A stretch of 64,000 nucleotides of DNA, taken from assembly GCA_964352785.1 (NCBI GenBank), contig CAYGTI010000014.1, positions 16,741 through 80,740 of the forward strand, given 5' to 3'. The notes under the pieces are model-generated. The model did no database searches and had not been told where the DNA came from. It worked only from the letters and a program-made list of their open reading frames with translations. The position numbers and the translations under genes were made by a program. Below are positions 17,963 to 26,198 of the stretch, piece by piece; within the stretch, counting starts at the first letter, position 1; each line of letters starts with the position of its first letter. Source of the DNA: JACOMS01 sp964352785. Lineage in GTDB: Bacteria > Pseudomonadota > Alphaproteobacteria > Caulobacterales > Maricaulaceae.

Positions 17963-19327
17963 CTAGACCCTGTCTCTAAGTGAGAACATACACCTCCGAT
18001 AAGCTTCGCTTATTTGGCTTCGGTTTATATGCTGACCGTCTTTAACCAAATGCCGTCCAGCCGACCAAACATCTGTGATCATATGATCACCGCCGGCAAA
18101 AATATATGTGTCCAGCAGCATGTCCCCGGCTTTGCCTTCAAGATCGAGATTGCCACCATCCAGCGCCATCATGTCTGCAAGCAATCCAACTTTAAGACGT
18201 CCACTTTGACGTCCGCTCGCCAAAGCGCCGCCTTGTGCTGCGCCCTCAAATAAGACCCGTCCAGCGGATTTATGCCTCGATGCTAACATAGCCCGGCCAT
18301 GATGCTTAAGCCGCTGTGAATATTCCAGAGTCCTTAATTCCTCAGACAGGGAAATACGAATATTGGAGTCAGAGCCAATACCAAACCGCCCCTCCTGAGT
18401 TAAATAACTCACACCATCAAAAATACCGTCGCCCAAATTTGCTTCCGTCATAGGGCATAGCCCAACAACAGCGCCCGATTTAGCCAGCGCCGTCGTCTCA
18501 TGTGGCTCTAATTGCGTCGCATGGACAAGGCACCACCTTTCATCAACGCTATGATGGGCCACAAGCCATTCTGCTGGTCTCTGCCCATAGGCCGCTAGCA
18601 CCTCATCAACTTCACCGGATTGTTCGGCCAGATGCATGTGCAGAGGCGCAAAGGGGCGCAAAGTTGAGACATGTAAGAAACTCTCTGGGCCAACAGCTCT
18701 CAAAGAATGCGGCGCTACGCCTAGCCGGGTATCTGTTGGCAAATATTTACACCCTGTTGCGGCGCTATCCAACAGCGCCGCATATGTATCAATATTATTG
18801 CCAAAGCGCACCTGCCCTGCTCCCAAGGCTCTGCCATCACATCCGCCCTGCTCATATAAAACAGGCGCCAAGGTTAGACCGATACCGGATTGAGAGGCCG
18901 CAGCGGTGATACGGTGGGAAAGCTCAGCTATATTTTCGTAGGGTGTACCGTCCGCCTGATGGTGCAAATAGTGAAATTCCACTGATGCTCCGTAACCGGC
19001 TTCGAGCATTTCCATCTGAACAAAGGCTGTAATCACTTCTACATCATGCGGCGTGAGCTGATCTAAAAACCGGTACATGAGCTTACGCCAAGTCCAAAAA
19101 TTGTCCTGTGGATCATCGCCCCGCTGCTCTGTCATACCAGCCATCGCGCGCTGAAAGGCATGACTATGTACGTTGGCCGGAGCAGGGAGAAGGATGCCGA
19201 CGCTGATGCCGGACGGCTTAACGCCTGTGTTGACAGATGTAATAATACCATCAGCTCCAACGGATACTTTTACATTTTCCTGCCAACCCTCAGCAGTCAA
19301 AGCGTGTTTAGCCCATATAGTCTTCAT
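17963..19327 (-). CDS. hutF: Formimidoylglutamate deiminase HutF
   Basis: HutF converts N-formimidoyl-glutamate to N-formylglutamate and ammonia, the step that leads to HutG. It is a 454-aa amidohydrolase: metal ligands in NVHSHAFQRAMAG (HxH), a central HMHLAEQ, and GSDSNIRISL with the catalytic Asp. The presence of both hutF and hutG shows the five-step route and not direct hydrolysis to formamide. ATG 19327 is used; hutC follows immediately. Confidence 0.94.
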   Translation of the reverse strand: MKTIWAKHALTAEGWQENVKVSVGADGIITSVNTGVKPSGISVGILLPAPANVHSHAFQRAMAGMTEQRGDDPQDNFWTWRKLMYRFLDQLTPHDVEVITAFVQMEMLEAGYGASVEFHYLHHQADGTPYENIAELSHRITAAASQSGIGLTLAPVLYEQGGCDGRALGAGQVRFGNNIDTYAALLDSAATGCKYLPTDTRLGVAPHSLRAVGPESFLHVSTLRPFAPLHMHLAEQSGEVDEVLAAYGQRPAEWLVAHHSVDERWCLVHATQLEPHETTALAKSGAVVGLCPMTEANLGDGIFDGVSYLTQEGRFGIGSDSNIRISLSEELRTLEYSQRLKHHGRAMLASRHKSAGRVLFEGAAQGGALASGRQSGRLKVGLLADMMALDGGNLDLEGKAGDMLLDTYIFAGGDHMITDVWSAGRHLVKDGQHINRSQISEAYRRCMFSLRDRV

Positions 19328-19341
19328 AGTTTTATCTCGTC

Positions 19342-19370
19342 TTGACAGTTATTATGTATAGACATAATAA
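19342..19370 (+). promoter_or_regulatory. Sigma-70-type promoter of hutIHGU
   Basis: TTGACA (19342-19347), a 17-bp spacer and TAATAA (19365-19370) form a near-consensus promoter reading toward hutI; transcription would begin near 19377. On the opposite strand TTGTAT (19377-19382) and TATACA (19355-19360), spaced by 16 bp, could serve hutF. The two promoters would interleave and share one operator. Confidence 0.6.
19349..19370. promoter_or_regulatory. Probable HutC operator (22-bp dyad)
   Basis: TTATTATGT and ACATAATAA are perfect 9-bp inverted arms around ATAG. The core TATGTATAGACATA resembles the TGTATA/TACA-type sites of HutC/GntR regulators. The dyad fills the space between the -35 and -10 of the hutI promoter and overlaps a possible hutF promoter, the place expected for a repressor of both operons. 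Confidence 0.65.
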
Positions 19371-20607
19371 TAAACGATACAACCCACTTGGATTGGAAAA
19401 TGGATTGCAAGACATACTCTTAACCCACGCAATGCTTGCAACATTGCAGCCTGGAACAGCATATGGCCTGATAGAAGACGGCGCGGTTGCCATCAGAAAG
19501 GGGCGCATAGAGTGGTGTGGCAAGTCGGCGGATATCCCCAAAAAATTCAACCCCTGGCCTGAGCGTAAAATGAACGGCGCATTGATAACGCCCTCATTAA
19601 TCGATTGCCACACACATATTGTTTACGGTGGTAACAGAGCAAAAGAATTTGAGAAGCGCCTCAGCGGTGTCAGCTATGAGGATATCGCGCGCCAAGGCGG
19701 CGGCATCATATCAACAGTCAAAGCCACGAGAGAGACGCATGAAGATGCCCTGCTCGCCAGCGCGCTTGTGCGTGTGGACCGGCTATTATCAGAAGGCGTC
19801 TCCTGCATAGAAATAAAATCGGGTTACGGGCTCGATATTGAAACTGAACTAAAAATGCTGCGAACAGCCCGGCGTATCGCAGAAGTGCGGGATGTACGGA
19901 TAAGAACAAGCTTCCTTGGCGCACATGCTCTGCCGCCGGAATATAAAAATAAGCCGGATCAGTATATTGATGAGGTCTGTCTAAAAGCGCTGCGTGCAGC
20001 GCACAAAGCCGGGTTGGTGGATGCTGTAGACGGATTTTGCGAAACCATTGGCTTCACAAAAATGCAGATTATGCGGGTGTTTGACGCAGCCCGGGCTCTT
20101 GGATTGCCTGTAAAACTTCACGCAGAACAACTCTCTCATCAAGGCGGAGCTGCGATGACCGCGGAATATAAAGGCCTCTCCGCAGATCATCTCGAATATT
20201 TAGATATGGCGGGTGTAACGGCCATGGCCGCTGCTGGTACTGTCGCCGTCCTGCTGCCCGGAGCCTATTATTTCTTGCGGGATATAACGCCCCCGCCCAT
20301 TGACGCGCTCCGCAAAGCCGGCGTGCCTATAGCTGTTGCCACAGATTGCAACCCCGGCTCATCACCCCTAACGTCACTTTTACTCGCCATGAACATGGCT
20401 TGTACATTATTTCGGATGACGCCCGAAGAGGCTTTAACTGGCGCAACGCGGCACGCGGCCACAGCCCTAGGCCTCACGGACACAGGCACTATCATCGCTC
20501 GGAAGCGGGCGGATTTGTCAATATGGGACGCAGCGCACCCATCTGAGTTATCCTATCATTTTGGGCATAATCTCCTGAAAGAACGTCTCTTTGGAGCTGA
20601 CATATGA
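19354..20607 (+). CDS. hutI: Imidazolonepropionase HutI
   Basis: HutI hydrolyses imidazolone propionate to formimidoyl-glutamate. The amidohydrolase metal motif DCHTHIVYGGNR, the central KLHAEQLSHQGG and the ATDCNPGSSP motif are present. The coordinates use the only ATG in range (19354), but that codon lies inside the operator/promoter region. A downstream TTG at 19393 would give 404 aa, the family's usual length, and may be the true start. It ends ATGA-overlapped with hutH. Confidence 0.92.
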   Translation: MYRHNNKRYNPLGLENGLQDILLTHAMLATLQPGTAYGLIEDGAVAIRKGRIEWCGKSADIPKKFNPWPERKMNGALITPSLIDCHTHIVYGGNRAKEFEKRLSGVSYEDIARQGGGIISTVKATRETHEDALLASALVRVDRLLSEGVSCIEIKSGYGLDIETELKMLRTARRIAEVRDVRIRTSFLGAHALPPEYKNKPDQYIDEVCLKALRAAHKAGLVDAVDGFCETIGFTKMQIMRVFDAARALGLPVKLHAEQLSHQGGAAMTAEYKGLSADHLEYLDMAGVTAMAAAGTVAVLLPGAYYFLRDITPPPIDALRKAGVPIAVATDCNPGSSPLTSLLLAMNMACTLFRMTPEEALTGATRHAATALGLTDTGTIIARKRADLSIWDAAHPSELSYHFGHNLLKERLFGADI

Positions 20608-22139
20608 TGACGCTAACACCAGGCAAAACATCACTTGCGCAGCTAGAAATTCTCTATCGTGAGGAAAGCCCTGCTAGGCTTGACCAAAATGTAAAACCGC
20701 AAATCGACGCTGCAGCCGCGCTGATCCGCTCCGGAGTAAAAGGCAACGCCGCAGTTTACGGAGTCAATACTGGCTTTGGTAAACTCGCGAGCGTAAAAAT
20801 CCCGACAGAAGACACTTCAAAACTACAACGCAACCTTATCCTTTCGCATTGCTGCGGCGTCGGTGAGCAAGCTGAGACTCGTATCAGCCGATTAATGATG
20901 ACGTTAAAACTTTTATCTCTGGGGCGCGGGGCCTCTGGTGTCCGGTGGGAGGTCATTACCCTCATCGAAGATTTACTTGAGCGCGGCGTGACTCCGGTCA
21001 TCCCAAAGCAAGGTTCAGTGGGCGCGTCCGGCGACCTTGCCCCGCTCGCGCACATGGCGGCCACTCTCATCGGTGAAGGCGAAGCGAATTATAAGGGTAA
21101 AACTATGCCATCGCGTGAGGCGTTACGTGCGTCTGGAATAGCACCTATAACCCTTGGCGCAAAAGAAGGGCTTGCCCTGATTAACGGTACGCAATTTTCT
21201 ACAGCCTATGCACTTGCAGGGTTATTTGATGCATGGAGAAATGCCGAAGCCGCAATTATCACCTCCGCTTTGTCCACGGATGCCGCTATGGGATCGACTG
21301 CGCCGCTTCTTCCTGAAATTCATAGCCTGCGGGGGCACAGAGGCCAAATTGAGGTCGCCGCCGCGATGCGCGCTGTTTTGACGGGGTCTCACATCCGTGA
21401 AAGTCACCGCGAGGATGATAGCCGTGTTCAAGACCCCTATTGCATACGCTGTCAGCCTCAAGTCACCGGGGCCTGCGTCGATCTGCTCCGTATGGCGGCA
21501 CAAACATTGGTTATCGAAGCCAATGCCGTTACAGATAATCCATTAGTTTTGACCGGTAGCGGCCAAATCGTATCAGGCGGGAACTTTCACGCAGAACCTG
21601 TCGCCTTTGCCGCCGACCAAATTGCTTTGGCCATCGCCGAAATCGGCGCGATAGCCCAGCGGCGGGTCGCTCTCTTGGTTGATCCCACATTAAGCTTTGA
21701 TCTGCCGCCATTTCTAACGCCGGATCCCGGTCTGAACTCGGGCTATATGATCGCCGAGGTCACGACCGCTGCCTTAATGAGCGAGAATAAGCATCTCGCC
21801 AACCCCTGCTCAACCGATTCCACTCCCACGAGTGCCAACCAAGAAGACCATGTTTCAATGGCCGCCCACGGTGCACGGCGGCTCATGCAAATGAATATGA
21901 ACTTGGCCAATATTATAGGAGTTGAGCTTTTATGCGCGTCTCAAGGCGTAGAATTTCGCGCCCCTCTTACAACCAGCACTGCGTTACAATCCGTAATAAC
22001 CCGTCTGCGAGCAGACGTGCCAACATTGGCGCAAGACCGTTATCTCGCCCCAGATTTAAAATCCGCGCAGGCACTCATTTCCAATCGCGCCATATTTGAC
22101 ACCGCATCCCGCCATGTAAATATTGACCTTTCTATCTGA
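20604..22139 (+). CDS. hutH: Histidine ammonia-lyase HutH
   Basis: HutH deaminates histidine to urocanate, the first step of the pathway. The Ala141-Ser142-Gly143 triplet that forms the MIO cofactor lies in GSVGASGDLAPLAHMA. Other family motifs (YGVNTGFG, NGTQFSTAY, EANAVTDNPLV, STDSTPTSANQEDHVSM) are intact. 511 aa, normal. ATGA overlap with hutI and a 1-bp TGATG overlap with hutG show translational coupling. Confidence 0.97.
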   Translation: MMTLTPGKTSLAQLEILYREESPARLDQNVKPQIDAAAALIRSGVKGNAAVYGVNTGFGKLASVKIPTEDTSKLQRNLILSHCCGVGEQAETRISRLMMTLKLLSLGRGASGVRWEVITLIEDLLERGVTPVIPKQGSVGASGDLAPLAHMAATLIGEGEANYKGKTMPSREALRASGIAPITLGAKEGLALINGTQFSTAYALAGLFDAWRNAEAAIITSALSTDAAMGSTAPLLPEIHSLRGHRGQIEVAAAMRAVLTGSHIRESHREDDSRVQDPYCIRCQPQVTGACVDLLRMAAQTLVIEANAVTDNPLVLTGSGQIVSGGNFHAEPVAFAADQIALAIAEIGAIAQRRVALLVDPTLSFDLPPFLTPDPGLNSGYMIAEVTTAALMSENKHLANPCSTDSTPTSANQEDHVSMAAHGARRLMQMNMNLANIIGVELLCASQGVEFRAPLTTSTALQSVITRLRADVPTLAQDRYLAPDLKSAQALISNRAIFDTASRHVNIDLSI

Positions 22140-22945
22140 TGACAAAGCCCGTTCAAATAAACCAAGGCAGCAGCCCGCTTATTCTTGCCATGCCGCACAC
22201 AGGAACATATGTCCCCGATACTATTATGCTCAGGCTAAATTCGCGGGGGCAAAACCTTGCAGATACGGATTGGTATATTGACCAATTATATAAAGACCTT
22301 GCACCCAACGCTTCAATTGTCCGCGCGAATTTCCACCGCTATGTTATCGACGCCAATCGTGATCCAAGCGGCCAGAGCTTATACCCCGGACAAAACACAA
22401 CAGGCCTTTGCCCGGTTATCGACTTTGACGGAAAGACTATTTACGAACACGGCCTAGAACCAAATGCGCCAGAGATTGAACAACGCCGTATTGATTTTCA
22501 CGCCCCGTACCATCAGGCTCTCTTGGATGAGGTTTCCCGCGTCCGCAAAGAACACGGCCACGTAATTCTATATGATTGCCACTCCATTCGCGCCCAAGCG
22601 CCGTTTTTGTTTGACGGCACACTCCCCGACTTCAATATCGGCACCCATGACGGCGCCGCGTGCGCGCCTGAGCTTGAACAACTCGTAAGCGGCCTGTGTA
22701 AAAAGGCAAAGCCCTTTACATATATCACCAACGGACGGTTTAAAGGCGGCTGGACGACCCGTCATTATGGCCAGCCGAAAGATAATGTTCATGCGCTGCA
22801 AATGGAGTTATCGCAATCTACATATATGGCGAACAGCCCGGCTTACGCTTACCTCCCGGAAAAAGCTGCGAATATCCGCCAGCATTTACGGCGCATACTC
22901 ACCGCCCTTGAAACGCTTGCTTTACACAAAAAGGTTTTTCTATGA
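22139..22945 (+). CDS. hutG: N-formylglutamate deformylase HutG
   Basis: HutG releases formate from N-formylglutamate to give glutamate, the last step when HutF is present. It is a 268-aa FGase-family metallohydrolase: MPHTGTYVP near the start, ANFHRYVIDANRDPSG, LYDCHSI with metal ligands, and TNGRFKGGWTTRHYG. It overlaps hutH by 1 bp and hutU by 4 bp (ATGA). Confidence 0.95.
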   Translation: MTKPVQINQGSSPLILAMPHTGTYVPDTIMLRLNSRGQNLADTDWYIDQLYKDLAPNASIVRANFHRYVIDANRDPSGQSLYPGQNTTGLCPVIDFDGKTIYEHGLEPNAPEIEQRRIDFHAPYHQALLDEVSRVRKEHGHVILYDCHSIRAQAPFLFDGTLPDFNIGTHDGAACAPELEQLVSGLCKKAKPFTYITNGRFKGGWTTRHYGQPKDNVHALQMELSQSTYMANSPAYAYLPEKAANIRQHLRRILTALETLALHKKVFL

Positions 22946-24624
22946 TTCATTCTCGTAAAAACATGCGCGATATTTACCCACCGGTAGGCCCCGAATTGAC
23001 GACAAAGTCGTGGCAAACAGAAGCGCCACTGCGCATGCTGATGAACAACCTGCATCCGGAAGTCGCAGAGAACCCACACGAATTAGTCGTTTATGGCGGC
23101 ATTGGACGGGCAGCCCGGACATGGCAAGATTATGATCGAATTATCGATAGCCTCACGCGGCTGGAGATCGACGAAACCCTCCTTGTGCAATCAGGCAAGC
23201 CTGTCGGCGTTTTTAAAACTCACAAAGATGCCCCGCGTGTTTTAATCGCAAACTCCAATCTCGTGCCTGAATGGGCCAATTGGGATCATTTCAATGAGCT
23301 CGATAAAAAAGGACTCGCCATGTATGGCCAAATGACCGCCGGGTCTTGGATATATATTGGCACTCAGGGTATTGTGCAGGGAACCTATGAAACTTTCGTC
23401 GAAGCCGGACGCCAGCATTATGACGGCAATCTTATGGGGCGATGGATATTGACCGGCGGCCTTGGCGGTATGGGCGGCGCGCAACCTCTCGCGGCTGTCA
23501 TGGCTGGAGCCTGCTGCTTAGCCGTTGAATGCGATGAAACCCGAATCGATTTTCGGCTGCGCACGGGATATGTGGATGCCAAAGCCAAAACACTGGATGA
23601 AGCCCTCGCGCTTATCGACCAATGGATCCAAGCTGGCGTAGCTAAATCCGTCGGTCTCATGGGCAATGCGGCAGATATTTTCCCTCAATTAGTCGCCCGA
23701 GGCGTTCGGCCTGATATCGTAACAGACCAAACCTCTGCTCACGACCCCTTAAACGGTTATCTCCCACAAAACTGGACAATGGCACAGTGGATTGCTGCGA
23801 GAGAAACAGATCCAAAATCAGTCGAAAAAGCAGCGCGCGCCTCTATGAAGGTTCAAGTCAAAGCCATGGTTGATTTTTGGAATCAAGGCATCCCAACATT
23901 GGATTATGGCAACAATATCCGTCAGGTCGCGAAAGATGAGGGCTTAAAAGAGGCGTTTGATTTTCCGGGTTTTGTGCCCGCCTATATCAGGCCCCTGTTC
24001 TGTAAAGGCATTGGCCCGTTTCGGTGGGTTGCCTTGTCAGGAGATCCCGAAGATATTTACAAAACCGATGCCAAAGTCAAAGAGCTCATACCGGACGATA
24101 CGCATCTGCATCATTGGCTAGACATGGCCAAGGAGCGTATTCAATTCCAAGGCCTCCCCGCCCGTATTTGCTGGGTAGGTTTGGGTTTACGTCATAAACT
24201 TGGCCTCGCCTTTAATGAAATGGTGCGCACCGGGGAACTCAGCGCTCCCGTTGTGATCGGCAGGGATCACTTGGACTCAGGTTCTGTTGCCTCACCTAAC
24301 CGCGAGACTGAAGCCATGAAAGACGGCTCGGATGCTGTATCCGATTGGCCACTGCTCAACGCCTTACTTAACTGCGCGTCGGGCGCAACATGGGTCTCCA
24401 TTCATCACGGCGGCGGCGTGGGTATGGGGTATTCACAACACTCAGGTATGGTAATTTGCGCTGACGGCACTCAAGAGGCTGCCCGCCGCATAGAGCGCGT
24501 TTTATGGAACGATCCCGCAACGGGCGTCATGCGTCATGCAGATGCAGGTTATGATGATGCATTCGAATGTGCGGCAGAGCACAAACTTAACCTGCCTAGT
24601 ATACTGGGACTCAAAAGCTTTTAA
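22942..24624 (+). CDS. hutU: Urocanate hydratase HutU
   Basis: HutU adds water to urocanate to form imidazolone propionate, using tightly bound NAD+. At 560 aa it has the usual size. Visible features are YGGIGRAARTW, the NAD-binding GGLGGMGGAQP, and the GATWVSIHHGGGVGMGYSQHSG-type segment near the C-terminus. It is the last gene of the plus-strand hut operon (I-H-G-U). Its TAA overlaps the stop codon of the convergent cytidylyltransferase-GDPD gene. Confidence 0.97.
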   Translation: MIHSRKNMRDIYPPVGPELTTKSWQTEAPLRMLMNNLHPEVAENPHELVVYGGIGRAARTWQDYDRIIDSLTRLEIDETLLVQSGKPVGVFKTHKDAPRVLIANSNLVPEWANWDHFNELDKKGLAMYGQMTAGSWIYIGTQGIVQGTYETFVEAGRQHYDGNLMGRWILTGGLGGMGGAQPLAAVMAGACCLAVECDETRIDFRLRTGYVDAKAKTLDEALALIDQWIQAGVAKSVGLMGNAADIFPQLVARGVRPDIVTDQTSAHDPLNGYLPQNWTMAQWIAARETDPKSVEKAARASMKVQVKAMVDFWNQGIPTLDYGNNIRQVAKDEGLKEAFDFPGFVPAYIRPLFCKGIGPFRWVALSGDPEDIYKTDAKVKELIPDDTHLHHWLDMAKERIQFQGLPARICWVGLGLRHKLGLAFNEMVRTGELSAPVVIGRDHLDSGSVASPNRETEAMKDGSDAVSDWPLLNALLNCASGATWVSIHHGGGVGMGYSQHSGMVICADGTQEAARRIERVLWNDPATGVMRHADAGYDDAFECAAEHKLNLPSILGLKSF

Positions 24625-26198
24625 GTTGAAAGCCTAAAGCTCGGCGTGAATTTTCTAGCAGGTTTGGAACGCCGGGACATAAGGGGTCTGTAATCCCGGC
24701 CAAGCACATTTGTTTCTAACAGACCACGCTCTTCCAAATACGGTATGAGACGGTCAAGATGATCCGTTTGAATAAACCGGGCACCGGCTTCGACGGCATC
24801 GGCATAACCGTTTTCATTATCGTACCGACCCATAACATTACAAAACAAATGCAGATTGGAGTCAGTAATTGCGCTTGCGGCCTTTTTGCTAAAAGATAGG
24901 CGGCGCAATCCCATAATTTCCAATGGAAAATTACGCGCCAGCCTACTTGTCCTATTTGGGCTGATATAATGTGGACGCAAAGCATATTGCGGGCAAAGCG
25001 ATTCCAAGAGCTTGAAATGGTGCCGCCGCGCAAACACCGAGACAAGATGTCCGGATGAAAACCCTTCTTCTTCGAGAAGGTCAGCTAAAATTTCGGCGGA
25101 ATTCTTCGGGCCGCCTTTGAAATCAATATCAACAATGAAGCGTCCTTTGACATTGCGTAGGGCCTCGCGTAATGACGGGACGCGCTCTCCAGCAAACTCA
25201 GGGCCCTTATGAGACCCTGCATCCAGCGCCTTTATGTCAGCAAGCGTTAAATCTCTAACCCGTCCTGTTCCATTAGTCGTGCGCTTCACATTCGCATCGT
25301 GCATCAAGACAAAATGACCGTCACGCGTACAGCGCACATCAAACTCAATACCCCTCGCGCCCAATGCAAATGCCGCCTCGTGAGCCGCAAGCGTATTTTC
25401 TGGCGCAAATTTTTTGGTACCTCTGTGTCCAATAGCAACAATTTTACGAATGGACGCATCCACAACGCGGGCTGTATGCAAAGATTTCCATGCATGCGCC
25501 TGCCGGTGCATGTCGGGGCTATCAACATCAACCCACCGCGCCGCGCCGATATGAATAGCGACAGCTTTCTCCTGCTCGGCTAAGAGCCGCATACCGCCAG
25601 AAATACTGCAATCACCGGTTTCTGAGACGCTTTGATGTATCGCGGCAAATAGCGCAGGCCCCGCCTTAAAAATTCCTGCGTCATAAGCCGTATAAGTTGT
25701 CAGTGTTTTACCAATGTCCCTTATGATCTCACCGTCCAACAAAACCTTTGTCGCATCCTCAATATCAACATCAGGATTTTCGAGGCGTGTATCAACAGCA
25801 AGACCTACAGCACCATCGGGCAGCGGCGCCGCTTGCAAGCTATTATAAATTTCAGCATCGACAACATGATCACACATAGCGAGAAAAAACTCGCCTTTTA
25901 TGTAAGGTTCGGCCGCCAAAACAGACACGCCATTTGCTTTTTCATATTCGGGATTTTCAACAATTAAGATGTCCCATGTATATTTCTCACGCAAGTTTTC
26001 GAGGAAGTTTTTCAAGACCGGAGCTTTGTATCCTGTGACAATTACAAAGGTTTCAACGCCGGAAGCCGCCGCTGAAAGCATAGCGTGCTCGATCAACGGT
26101 TTGCCGCAAAGATTGACGAGGGGCTTTAAATCACCAAACCCTTTGAGCCGTGTTCCTTTGCCCGCAGCAACGATCAAGCAGGTTTTAATTTTCGACAT
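24621..26198 (-). CDS. Inositol-phosphate cytidylyltransferase fused to glycerophosphodiester phosphodiesterase
   Basis: 525 aa with two domains. Residues about 1-240 form a nucleotidyltransferase (VAAGKGTRL, LKPLVNLCGKPL, MCDHVVD, DVDIEDATKV, WVDVDS) whose motifs match the cytidylyltransferase half of archaeal inositol-1-phosphate cytidylyltransferase/DIPP synthase. Residues about 253-495 form a GDPD domain (GHRGTKKFAPENT with the catalytic His258-Arg259, IEFDV, LMHD). Last gene of the five-gene operon; it overlaps the RND gene by 14 bp. The inferred role is to make CDP-inositol, with the GDPD half cleaving a phosphodiester of unknown identity. The fusion is not one I know from described enzymes. 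Confidence 0.82.
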   Translation of the reverse strand: MSKIKTCLIVAAGKGTRLKGFGDLKPLVNLCGKPLIEHAMLSAAASGVETFVIVTGYKAPVLKNFLENLREKYTWDILIVENPEYEKANGVSVLAAEPYIKGEFFLAMCDHVVDAEIYNSLQAAPLPDGAVGLAVDTRLENPDVDIEDATKVLLDGEIIRDIGKTLTTYTAYDAGIFKAGPALFAAIHQSVSETGDCSISGGMRLLAEQEKAVAIHIGAARWVDVDSPDMHRQAHAWKSLHTARVVDASIRKIVAIGHRGTKKFAPENTLAAHEAAFALGARGIEFDVRCTRDGHFVLMHDANVKRTTNGTGRVRDLTLADIKALDAGSHKGPEFAGERVPSLREALRNVKGRFIVDIDFKGGPKNSAEILADLLEEEGFSSGHLVSVFARRHHFKLLESLCPQYALRPHYISPNRTSRLARNFPLEIMGLRRLSFSKKAASAITDSNLHLFCNVMGRYDNENGYADAVEAGARFIQTDHLDRLIPYLEERGLLETNVLGRDYRPLMSRRSKPARKFTPSFRLST

